Source: Methylobacterium sp. (GTDB taxonomy: Bacteria; Pseudomonadota; Alphaproteobacteria; Rhizobiales; Beijerinckiaceae). From it: a DNA stretch of 6,719 bases. Below, one piece after another: positions 1 to 5,208 of this stretch. A model generated the notes under the pieces. The model was not told the origin of the DNA. It searched no databases and saw only the letters and a list, made by a program, of their open reading frames with translations. The translations under genes were made by a program, and so were the position numbers. Within the stretch, counting starts at the first letter, position 1. Every line of letters begins with the position of its first letter. The stretch is taken from positions 1 to 6,719 of the forward strand of contig JAJKJG010000210.1 of the NCBI GenBank assembly GCA_021154065.1. Reading direction: 5' to 3'.

Positions 1-2
1 CC

Positions 3-269
3 GCCCACGGCTTCCCGGAGCAGGACGAGAAGCGAAAGCGCCTCAATGAGTTCATCCGCGCGTCGGGGGTGTTCGACGCGGTGCTCGACTTCGACCGGGC
101 GACCCTCGACCCGCAGACCGGCGGCCTCAAACCCGAGTTCGTGCCGGACAGCACCGCCGGCGGCCCCGGCGACAAGCTGCACCCGAACCGGGTCGGCTAT
201 CTCGCCATCGCGACGTCGATCGACCTCAAGACGCTCCTCGGCAAGGAGCTTCAGCCGGCGACGCGGTAG
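3..269 (+). CDS. SGNH/GDSL-type hydrolase, C-terminal end (partial)
   Basis: This is the last 88 codons of a gene that starts left of the window. The frame is open from base 3 to the TAG at 267-269. The C-terminal part holds GDKLHPNRVGY, with the D-x-x-H block V of SGNH/GDSL esterases: Asp at 171-173 and His at 180-182 would be the last two members of the Ser-Asp-His triad. The DxxHPN..GY spacing followed by a terminal helix is typical of lysophospholipase L1/TesA-like hydrolases and secreted GDSL esterases. The nucleophile Ser, block II Gly and block III Asn lie outside the window, so substrate and cellular location cannot be judged. An internal GTG at 69 in the same frame is not a likely start, because the upstream codons read as coherent protein. 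The stop codon forms part of the first arm of a palindromic repeat, so the C-terminus may have been set by that element. The family call is fairly safe; any finer function is unknown. Confidence 0.75.
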   Translation, partial: AHGFPEQDEKRKRLNEFIRASGVFDAVLDFDRATLDPQTGGLKPEFVPDSTAGGPGDKLHPNRVGYLAIATSIDLKTLLGKELQPATR

Positions 270-369
270 AGCGCGATGACTTCTCGTCGAGTCGTCATCT
301 CGCTCTACCTCTTTGTTCGAGCATGATCTTTTCCGAAAACCGGTAGCTACTTTTCGGGATCATGCTTTA
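267..369. repeat. Composite palindromic repeat of two hairpins (Hyphomicrobiales-type intergenic repeat)
   Basis: Two adjacent inverted repeats fill most of the gap between convergent genes. Hairpin 1 (267-307) pairs TAGAGCG (267-273) with CGCTCTA (301-307) and GATGAC (275-280) with GTCATC (294-299), with one C/T mismatch between the two stems. Hairpin 2 (320-366) pairs AGCATGATC (320-328) with GATCATGCT (358-366) and CCGAAAA (333-339) with TTTTCGG (351-357), leaving an unpaired TTTT on one side. The arms AGCATGATC, CCGAAAA and TTTTCGGGATCATGCT match from memory a repeat that recurs between genes in Bradyrhizobium, Bosea, Methylobacterium and relatives. That match was not checked against a database. 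Hairpin 1 contains the stop codon of the upstream hydrolase. Either hairpin could also help end transcription or protect 3' ends from both sides, though neither has a proper T-tract. Confidence 0.75.
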
Positions 370-411
370 GCGCTGCTCTCGAGGCGGGCCCGGCTGCCCG
401 CGGCTGCCCGC

Positions 412-1152
412 CTACCCGAACTTGTGCAACTCGCTGCCGTGGCGCTTGAGCCAGCGCTCGGCCTCCTCGGTGCGCTCGCACAGGCCGTGGACGATGCGCC
501 AGAAGCGGTGCGAGTGATTCATCTCCTTGAGGTGCGCGACCTCGTGCGCGGCGAGGTAGTCGAGCACGAACGGGGGGGCGAGGATCAGCCGCCAGGAGAA
601 GCTCAGGCAGCCCTTGGCCGAGCACGAGCCCCAGCGGCTCGTCGTATCGCGCACCGTCAGCCGCCGCGCCGGGACGCCGAGCGCCGCGGTGTGGCGGATC
701 ACCGCTTCGGCGAGGTCGCGGCGGGCCTCTCGCTCTAGAAACTCCCGCACCCGGCGGGCGACATGGGCGGGCTCGCCGGTGACGGCGATCACCGGCTCGC
801 CATAGGGGTCGAGGGTCGCGCTCGTGACGCCGCGGATCGCCGACCAGTGCACGATCCGGTGCGGCACGCCGCGGAAGGGCAGCTTGGCGCCATGGGCGAG
901 CCGGACCCGGCGCGGCACCTTGGCGATCCGGGTCGCGATCCAGTCGCCATGGGCGTCGGCGAAGCGCCTGGCGGTGTCGAGATCGGTGCGCTGCGGCAGG
1001 GTCAGGACGATGTCGCCGGTGGCGCTCGACACCCGGAGCGTGATCCGCCGGGCGGTGTTGCGACGCCTCAAGGCGACGCGGAACCGCTTCCCGGCGTGGC
1101 TCACGTCGAGGTGGGGCGGGTCCGGAGGCCGGCGGAAAAGGGCGAATCCCAT
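412..1152 (-). CDS. YgjP-like (DUF45, SprT-related) HExxH zinc metallopeptidase
   Basis: This is a 246-residue protein, close to the usual YgjP/DUF45 length of about 230-250. The hallmark region is complete. It holds a TSRWGSCS segment near residue 167, then HEVAH at residues 203-207 followed by LKEMNHSHRFW. His203 and His207 are the likely zinc ligands, Glu204 the general base, and His213 the probable third ligand. The N-terminal part is the basic beta-rich segment usual in this family (RFRVALRRRNTARRITLRV near residues 24-42). No signal peptide or membrane segment is visible, so the protein should be cytoplasmic. The family is predicted to be a metal-dependent hydrolase; its physiological substrate is not established. 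The ATG at 1152 is the only sensible start: no other ATG, GTG or TTG lies between it and the in-frame stop just upstream at 1177-1179. The Shine-Dalgarno match is weak. It lies 104 bp downstream of phaZ on the same strand, so read-through is possible, but hairpins in that gap make co-transcription uncertain. Confidence 0.9.
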   Translation of the reverse strand: MGFALFRRPPDPPHLDVSHAGKRFRVALRRRNTARRITLRVSSATGDIVLTLPQRTDLDTARRFADAHGDWIATRIAKVPRRVRLAHGAKLPFRGVPHRIVHWSAIRGVTSATLDPYGEPVIAVTGEPAHVARRVREFLEREARRDLAEAVIRHTAALGVPARRLTVRDTTSRWGSCSAKGCLSFSWRLILAPPFVLDYLAAHEVAHLKEMNHSHRFWRIVHGLCERTEEAERWLKRHGSELHKFG

Positions 1153-1192
1153 CGCCCGCGATCTTGCAGCTAGGCTTCAGCCTTGTCAGCCG

Positions 1193-1224
1193 CGCGCAAT
1201 GTCATCTTGCGCGATTTTGTTTTT
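1193..1224 (+). terminator. Plus-strand intrinsic-terminator-like hairpin
   Basis: A perfect 7-bp stem, CGCGCAA (1193-1199) with TTGCGCG (1207-1213), closes a 7-base loop TGTCATC and is followed by ATTTTGTTTTT (1214-1224). The T-rich tail makes it a terminator for rightward transcripts only. On the minus strand the hairpin is preceded by A's and followed by GC-rich sequence, so it would not stop phaZ transcripts. No plus-strand gene ends here, so its natural role could be to block antisense RNA from entering phaZ, or it may be fortuitous. Confidence 0.45.
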
Positions 1225-1229
1225 CTGCT

Positions 1230-1259
1230 TAGCCGCGACCCGCGACCGATGAGCGGCTA
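1230..1259 (-). other. Hairpin covering the phaZ stop codon
   Basis: TAGCCGC (1230-1236) and GCGGCTA (1253-1259) form a perfect 7-bp inverted repeat with a GC-rich 16-base interior that can pair further. The phaZ stop codon (1257-1259) begins the hairpin on the minus strand. What follows on that strand is A-rich (AGCAGAAAAACAAAA), not T-rich, so this is not a standard intrinsic terminator. It may stabilise the phaZ 3' end or partly reduce read-through into the metallopeptidase gene. Confidence 0.35.
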
Positions 1260-2555
1260 GCCCACGACCTTGCGCAGGCGCGGCGGCGCCCGCCGGCCGG
1301 CGTTGACGCCCATCTCCTCGTTGAGGATGAAATCGGCGATTCGCGGCGCCGTCTCGGACCGGAAGCGGGAGCCGTTGAAGACGCCGTAATGGCCGACATT
1401 GAGCTGGAGATGGTAGACCTTCTTCTCGACGGCGAGGTTCGGGGTCAACTGCAGCGCCGCGAGCGTCTGGCCGACGCCGGAGATGTCGTCCTTCTCGCCT
1501 TCGATCGCCATGATGGCGCAACGGCGGATCGCCTTGAGATCGACGGGCTTGTCGCGGTGCATCATGGTGCCGTTGGGAAGCTCATGATCGACGAAGACCT
1601 TCTCGACGGTCTGAAGGTAATATTCGGCGGTCAGGTCCATGACCGCCAGGTATTCGTCGTAGAACTCCCGATGCTTCTCGGCCGAATCGCCGTCGCCGCG
1701 CACGAGATGCTTGAACATGTCGTAATGGGCGGTGAGGTGCCGGTCCATGTTCATCGCCATGAAGCCGGAAAGCTGGAGGAAGCCGGGATAGACGTCGCGC
1801 CAGAAGCCGGGATACGACGCCGGCACCTTGACGATGCAGTTGCGGCGGAACCAGTCGACGCCGCGCTCCTGGGCGACCTTGTTGACCGCGGTCGGCGAGC
1901 GCCGGGTGTCGATCGGGCCGCCCATCAGGATCATCGAGCGCGGCGTCAGCGGGTCGTCCTCGGCCTCCATGCGGGCGATCGCCGCCATCACCGGCACCGA
2001 CGGCTGGCACACCGCCATAACGTGGAGGTCGGGGCCGAGCGCCCGGAACATCGAGATCAGGTAGTCGATGTAATCGTCGAGGTCGAAGCCGCCCTCCGAC
2101 AGCGGCACCATGCGGGCGTCGGCCCAATCGGCGATCATGACCTGGTGGGTCGGAAGGAAGGCCTCGACGGTGCCGCGCAAGAGCGTCGCGAAATGCCCCG
2201 ACATCGGCGCGACCATCAGGATCTTGGGCTGCGGCCGGTGCGCGAAATTGAGCGCCCGGTCGAAGGCGATCACCCGCCCGAAGGGTCGCTCCCAGACGAC
2301 GCGCTCGGTGACCGGCACGCGCTGGCCGTTGACGCTCGTCTGGTTAAGGCCGAAGGCCGGCTTGCCGTAGCGGCGGGTCGTGCGCTCGAAGAGCTCGCAG
2401 GCCGCCGAAACGGTGCGGCCGTAGGGCGTGTGGGTCAGGGGATTGGCGGGATTGTTGAAGATCAGACGCCCGACGTCGGAGGCCGCGCGGGCCGGCGACA
2501 ACATAAGATGCGCGGCTTCGTACCAGTAGTACGCGAGGTCCATTTGTACCCCCAT
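1257..2555 (-). CDS. phaZ: Intracellular polyhydroxyalkanoate depolymerase PhaZ
   Basis: This is a 432-residue cytoplasmic alpha/beta-hydrolase that hydrolyses stored poly(3-hydroxybutyrate) at the granule surface. It matches the intracellular type (COG4553, Ralstonia eutropha PhaZa1, about 419 residues) along its whole length. Segments include PKILMVAPMSGHFATLLRGT, the following ADWADARMVP and the nucleophile motif AVCQPSVPVMA. The catalytic residue is Cys rather than Ser. Counted from the ATG at 2555, the triad is Cys183, Asp356 or Asp357 (EGEKDDISG) and His389 (NVGHYGVFNGSRF), almost the same numbering as the R. eutropha enzyme (Cys183, Asp355, His388 from memory). There is no signal peptide, as expected for an enzyme acting on internal granules. 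Two starts are close: ATG 2555 (AAGGG upstream, 8-base spacing) and ATG 2543 (GGGGG upstream, 5-base spacing); the second would shorten the protein by four residues. The open frame continues upstream to 2882, but that extension is low-complexity and overlaps the divergent gene. No PHA synthase or phasin gene is in the window. Confidence 0.95.
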   Translation of the reverse strand: MGVQMDLAYYWYEAAHLMLSPARAASDVGRLIFNNPANPLTHTPYGRTVSAACELFERTTRRYGKPAFGLNQTSVNGQRVPVTERVVWERPFGRVIAFDRALNFAHRPQPKILMVAPMSGHFATLLRGTVEAFLPTHQVMIADWADARMVPLSEGGFDLDDYIDYLISMFRALGPDLHVMAVCQPSVPVMAAIARMEAEDDPLTPRSMILMGGPIDTRRSPTAVNKVAQERGVDWFRRNCIVKVPASYPGFWRDVYPGFLQLSGFMAMNMDRHLTAHYDMFKHLVRGDGDSAEKHREFYDEYLAVMDLTAEYYLQTVEKVFVDHELPNGTMMHRDKPVDLKAIRRCAIMAIEGEKDDISGVGQTLAALQLTPNLAVEKKVYHLQLNVGHYGVFNGSRFRSETAPRIADFILNEEMGVNAGRRAPPRLRKVVG

Positions 2556-2605
2556 GGTCGGGGCCCTTGTTCCCTCGCTCGCGCGAGCCGGGCCTGCCAC
2601 TAACC

Positions 2606-2688
2606 GTGTGCCCAACTGTATGGTTCCAGGTCGGGAATTCAACGCCTGCAACCCTTTACGGAGTCTTAAGGTTGTGGAGTGTGCCCAA
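2606..2688. promoter_or_regulatory. Pair of 10-bp direct repeats (GTGTGCCCAA) flanking the phaZ promoter
   Basis: GTGTGCCCAA occurs exactly at 2606-2615 and 2679-2688, 73 bp apart start to start (about seven helical turns), in the same orientation. The left copy overlaps the end of the proposed phaZ -10 element and start site. The right copy lies about 37 bp upstream of the -35. Paired sites at these positions are what a repressor acting by looping or by double occupancy would use, but the repeat could be chance. No binding protein can be named from the sequence. Confidence 0.3.
2615..2642 (-). promoter_or_regulatory. Candidate sigma-70-type promoter for phaZ
   Basis: Read on the minus strand, TTGAAT (2642-2637) is followed after 16 bases by TACAGT (2620-2615). 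This gives 4/6 matches to each of the -35 and -10 consensus hexamers, in a region less GC-rich than its surroundings. Transcription would begin near 2608, leaving a leader of about 50 nt before the ATG at 2555. It is the best promoter-like sequence I found in the gap, but alphaproteobacterial promoters are degenerate and there is no experimental support. Confidence 0.35.
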
Positions 2689-2833
2689 TTTGACGCGCTT
2701 TTCCGAGGCTTTTTGCCCGTTTCCTGGGCGCTCGCCCTCTGCAGCGACGAATTGCCGTGCAACGATTGCCAAGCTGGTCGGTTTTGCCTGAGATCGCCCC
2801 GCGAGAGCGCCTCGCCCGAAAGCTTCTGAGCCC

Positions 2834-4204
2834 ATGTGGCGTCTCTTCCGCATCCGCAAGGACCGGGTCTTCTTCCTCGCATCGCTTGGGATCGCGGTCC
2901 TGGCCGGCGTCTTCGCGCTCGGCTACTGGTACTTCGTCTCGCCGACGACGCTGACGGTCGCGGTCGGGCCGCGCGGCGGGGTCGAGGAGCGGCTGATGCG
3001 GGCTTTCGCCCAGGCGCTCGTCGACCAGAAGCGCGACGTGCGCCTGCGCGTCCTGCCCTTCGACGACGTCAGGAAGAGCGCCGAAGCGCTTCAGGCGAGA
3101 AGAGCGGATCTTGCCGTCGTGCGCCCGGACGTGCTGCTGCCGAACAACGGCGGTACGGTTGCGATCCTGCGCGACGAGGCGCTGATCTTCGCCGCCCCGA
3201 AGGCGGGCAAGATCGACGACCTCGGCGACCTCGCGGGCAAGCGGCTCGGGGTGGTGAGCCACCACGAAGCCGACCTGCCGGCGATCGCGAAAGTGCTCGA
3301 GCACTACGAGCTTGCGGCGCCGAACCTCACCCTCGTGCCGCTCGCCCGCGACGAGGTCGAGGAGAGTTTCGCCCAGAAGCGCATCGACGCGCTGGGCTTC
3401 ATCGCCGCGCCGGCGAGCGCCGAGGCGGGCGGGCTCATGAGCGTCGTCGCGAAGGTCTCGGGCGGCAAGGTCGCGGTCGTCGGCGTCGACGAGGCGGAGG
3501 CGCTGGCGCAGAAGAGGCCGGCGCTTTCGACGTTCACGATCGCTCCCGGCAGCCTCGGCGGCCGGCCGAAGACGCCCGAGGAGGACGTGAAGACGCTCGC
3601 CGTCTCCTATCGGCTGATGGCCAGGATGGACGCCGACCGGGTGGTGATCGCCAAGGTCGCCCAGCATCTGTTCCAGCTGCGGCCGCGCGTCGCCCAGACG
3701 GAGCCCGCGATCGACCTGATGAAGGCGCCCGAGACCGAGACCTCGACGAGCGCCGCCCTGCCGAACCACCAGGGCGCGATCGACTACTATTTCCGCGAGC
3801 AGCGCAGCTTCATGGACCGCTACGGCGACTGGATCTGGATCGCGCTCTTCGCCGGCGGCGGCCTCAGCTCCGCCTTCGCCTGGATCGGCCAGCTCTTCGC
3901 GCGCAAGCGCCGCGAGCTCGTCGACCAGGTGCTCGACCGCGTGCTCTGCATCCTGTCGGAGGCGCGCGGCGCCAAGACGGTCGCCGAGGTCGACGACCTC
4001 GCCATGGAGATCGACGGCCTCGTCACCCATGCGGTGCGCCACGCCCGCAAGCGCACCACCGGCACGAAGACCATGGGGGCGCTGATGCTGGCGATCGATT
4101 CCGCCCGCGCCGCCATCGCCGACCGCCGCCGCGACATCCTCGACGACGCGGCCGCGCCGAGCACGCCGCGGCTGGCGCCGGCACCCCGATCCGGCACCGG
4201 GTGA
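2834..4204 (+). CDS. Membrane-anchored TAXI-family TRAP transporter solute-binding protein
   Basis: This is a 456-residue protein. A basic start (MWRLFRIRKDR) leads into one hydrophobic segment at about residues 12-34 that looks like a signal anchor, as no clear cleavage site follows. Then comes the TAXI (COG2358) periplasmic domain, about 38-320. It opens with LTVAVGPRGGVEERLMRAFA and contains ADLAVVRPDVLLP and an IDDLGDLAGKRLGVVS segment typical of these two-lobe binding proteins. A second membrane segment, about 333-354 (WIWIALFAGGGLSSAFAWIG), is followed by a charged, probably cytoplasmic tail of about 100 residues that ends Pro/Ala-rich. TAXI proteins deliver solutes to a fused DctQM (4TM-12TM) permease, but no permease gene is adjacent, so this looks like an orphan, perhaps with a sensing role. 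The ATG at 2834 gives a natural membrane-targeting N-terminus, although its ribosome site is weak (TGAG only). It is divergent from phaZ, separated by 278 bp, and is followed by a good intrinsic terminator. Confidence 0.88.
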   Translation: MWRLFRIRKDRVFFLASLGIAVLAGVFALGYWYFVSPTTLTVAVGPRGGVEERLMRAFAQALVDQKRDVRLRVLPFDDVRKSAEALQARRADLAVVRPDVLLPNNGGTVAILRDEALIFAAPKAGKIDDLGDLAGKRLGVVSHHEADLPAIAKVLEHYELAAPNLTLVPLARDEVEESFAQKRIDALGFIAAPASAEAGGLMSVVAKVSGGKVAVVGVDEAEALAQKRPALSTFTIAPGSLGGRPKTPEEDVKTLAVSYRLMARMDADRVVIAKVAQHLFQLRPRVAQTEPAIDLMKAPETETSTSAALPNHQGAIDYYFREQRSFMDRYGDWIWIALFAGGGLSSAFAWIGQLFARKRRELVDQVLDRVLCILSEARGAKTVAEVDDLAMEIDGLVTHAVRHARKRTTGTKTMGALMLAIDSARAAIADRRRDILDDAAAPSTPRLAPAPRSGTG

Positions 4205-4216
4205 GACCGCAATCGC

Positions 4217-4240
4217 CGTGGCTTCGGGGCCACGTTTTTT
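4217..4240 (+). terminator. Intrinsic terminator of the TAXI gene
   Basis: CGTGGC (4217-4222) pairs perfectly with GCCACG (4229-4234) across a TTCGGG loop and is followed directly by six T's (4235-4240). It begins 13 bases after the stop codon of the TAXI gene. This is a classic rho-independent terminator for the plus strand and suggests that the TAXI gene ends its own transcript. Confidence 0.85.
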
Positions 4241-4423
4241 AACCCTCTCACGCCTTCGTCAGGCGCAACACAATTTCGCCGCATCACGGCCAAGGCGCAG
4301 CCCCACTGGGTTTCGAAAACCAGGGTGTTACCCCGACGGCCCGGCTTCTCGGTTCACCGGTTAGTCAGCCCCCCAGCCCCCCGGGGTTTCGGGACAGCCG
4401 GGCCACCCTCTTCGACGGGTGAC
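4241..4423. other. Inverted-repeat-rich gap between convergent genes, possible structured RNA
   Basis: No convincing protein is encoded here on either strand. The stretch holds several inverted repeats. CTGGgTTTCGAAAaCCAG (4306-4323) is an 18-bp near-perfect palindrome with one mismatch pair. GGCCCGGCT (4338-4346) pairs perfectly with AGCCGGGCC (4396-4404) around a C-rich interior, where GTC/GAC and CCCC/GGGG could extend the pairing. CACCC (4405-4409) pairs with GGGTG (4417-4421). The series ends in the strong hairpin at 4424-4447. The plus-strand terminator on the left separates it from the TAXI gene. I found no clear promoter, and it does not match tmRNA, SRP RNA, 6S RNA, RNase P or a tRNA as I know them. 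It may be a small RNA, a repeat remnant, or extended 3' structure of the convergent genes. Confidence 0.35.
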
Positions 4424-4447
4424 AAAGGCCGCCGCAAGGCGGCCTTT
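4424..4447 (-). terminator. Bidirectional terminator-like hairpin below the AhpD-like gene
   Basis: AAAGGCCGCC (4424-4433) and GGCGGCCTTT (4438-4447) form a perfect 10-bp stem closed by the GNRA-type tetraloop GCAA on the plus strand (TTGC on the minus strand). The flanking A's and T's give a short T-run in either direction. It lies 48 bases beyond the stop codon of the minus-strand AhpD-like gene and probably ends that transcript. It could also end any plus-strand RNA made from the structured gap. The T-run is only three bases, so efficiency is uncertain. Confidence 0.7.
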
Positions 4448-4495
4448 CCCGTGTCTTCACGCCGTTTCCACGGCCGTATTCTCACAATCCAAGGC

Positions 4496-5119
4496 CTACC
4501 GGGCCTGCCCGTGGTATTCCCGGTTCGGGCGCATATCGACGGCCGACGCCATCCGATTCGACATGTTGAAGAACGACGCGACGGCGGCGACGTCCCAGAT
4601 GTCGCGATCCGAGAACCCGGCGCTGCGCAGCCGCGCCCGGTCCGGCTCCTCGACCGTAGAGGGCGCGTCGGTAAGCTTCACGGCGAAGTCGAGCATGGCG
4701 CGGTGGCGGGGCTCGAGCTCCGCGGCGCGGTAGTTCTGCACCAGCATCTCGGCCAGCACCGGGTCGCCCGAGAGCTGGCGCACGGCGGCGCCGTGGGCGG
4801 TGAGGCAGTAGTAGCAGCGGTTCTGGCTCGATACGACGACGGCGATCATCTCGCGCTCGAGCTTCGACAGCCCGGAGGGCGCGAGCATCAGGTCGTTGTA
4901 GAGCGCCGCGAAGGCCTCGAGCTTCTGGTTGTCGTGCGCATAGGCGCGCAGCACGTTCGGCACGAAGCAGATCTTTTCGTCGCATTTCGCGAAATAGGCC
5001 TGCATCTCGCCGGACAGCACGCCCTCCTTGAGGGCGAGCGCCGTGACCCGCCCGTCGACCTCCTGCGCCGCCGGCTTCACCCCGACCTCAGGCTTGTGCG
5101 CCCGCTCTTTCGCCTTCAT
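4496..5119 (-). CDS. Peroxidase-related, AhpD-like carboxymuconolactone decarboxylase-family protein
   Basis: This is a 207-residue soluble protein of the all-helical AhpD/CMD fold, in the subgroup usually annotated 'uncharacterized peroxidase-related enzyme', whose members are about 180-210 residues. The active-site segment is EREMIAVVVSSQNRCYYCLT at about residues 88-107, followed by AHG. It has Cys102 and Cys105 in a CxxC redox pair, His109, and Glu90 twelve residues before the first Cys. This is the spacing of the E...CxxCxxxH proton-relay site of AhpD. Upstream, FVPNVLRAYAH (52-62) and LMLAPSGLSKLE (77-88) are also typical. The likely role is thiol-based reduction of peroxides or a related redox reaction; the substrate and partner are unknown. 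I chose the ATG at 5119, which has GAGGGGA with about 6-base spacing. The frame stays open to an ATG at 5179, but that would extend across most of the gap to the divergent gene and adds unconserved sequence. It is convergent with the TAXI gene and divergent from the glutamate dehydrogenase gene. Confidence 0.9.
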   Translation of the reverse strand: MKAKERAHKPEVGVKPAAQEVDGRVTALALKEGVLSGEMQAYFAKCDEKICFVPNVLRAYAHDNQKLEAFAALYNDLMLAPSGLSKLEREMIAVVVSSQNRCYYCLTAHGAAVRQLSGDPVLAEMLVQNYRAAELEPRHRAMLDFAVKLTDAPSTVEEPDRARLRSAGFSDRDIWDVAAVASFFNMSNRMASAVDMRPNREYHGQAR

Positions 5120-5194
5120 CGCCGTCCCCTCTGTCCTAAAGCCGGCGGCGAGCTTAGAACAAAGGCGCCGCACGATCACGGGCGAAGGGTCGCG

Positions 5195-5203
5195 GCAGGG
5201 AGG
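5195..5203 (+). promoter_or_regulatory. Strong ribosome-binding site of the glutamate dehydrogenase gene
   Basis: GCAGGGAGG ends five bases before the ATG at 5209. The AGGGAGG core is a near-ideal Shine-Dalgarno and fixes the start of this gene, much better than any other ribosome site in the window. The rest of the 89-bp divergent gap (5120-5208) must hold promoters for both genes, but I could not identify their -35/-10 elements with confidence. Confidence 0.7.
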
Positions 5204-5208
5204 CTCTC

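Noticed and set aside
1389..2603. Plus-strand open frame (404 codons) opposite phaZ
   Set aside because: His/Arg/Val/Asp-rich shadow sequence; phaZ on the other strand has a full catalytic triad and whole-length family match.
2690..2718. TTGACG as a -35 element for the TAXI gene
   Set aside because: At 17-base spacing the -10 position reads TTGCCC, a poor match, so I do not call a promoter.
2556..2882. N-terminal extension of phaZ by 109 codons to an ATG at 2882
   Set aside because: The family starts close to MDLAYYWYEA. The extension has no family resemblance, overlaps the start of the divergent TAXI gene, and contains the best promoter candidate.
2666..4042. Long minus-strand open frame (458 codons) opposite the TAXI gene
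   Set aside because: Low-complexity Arg/Asp/Leu/Ala-rich translation with no known motif; the plus strand has a complete TAXI protein.
4241..4447. tmRNA, SRP RNA, 6S RNA, tRNA or cobalamin riboswitch in the convergent gap
   Set aside because: I looked for the tmRNA tag codons, the SRP GGAAGCAGC-type loop, a T-arm GGTTCRA motif and cobalamin conserved boxes on either strand and did not find them.
5120..5179. Earlier ATG for the AhpD-like gene at 5179
   Set aside because: The ATG at 5119 has a good Shine-Dalgarno at proper spacing and gives the family's usual length; the extension adds 20 unconserved residues and fills most of the divergent control region.
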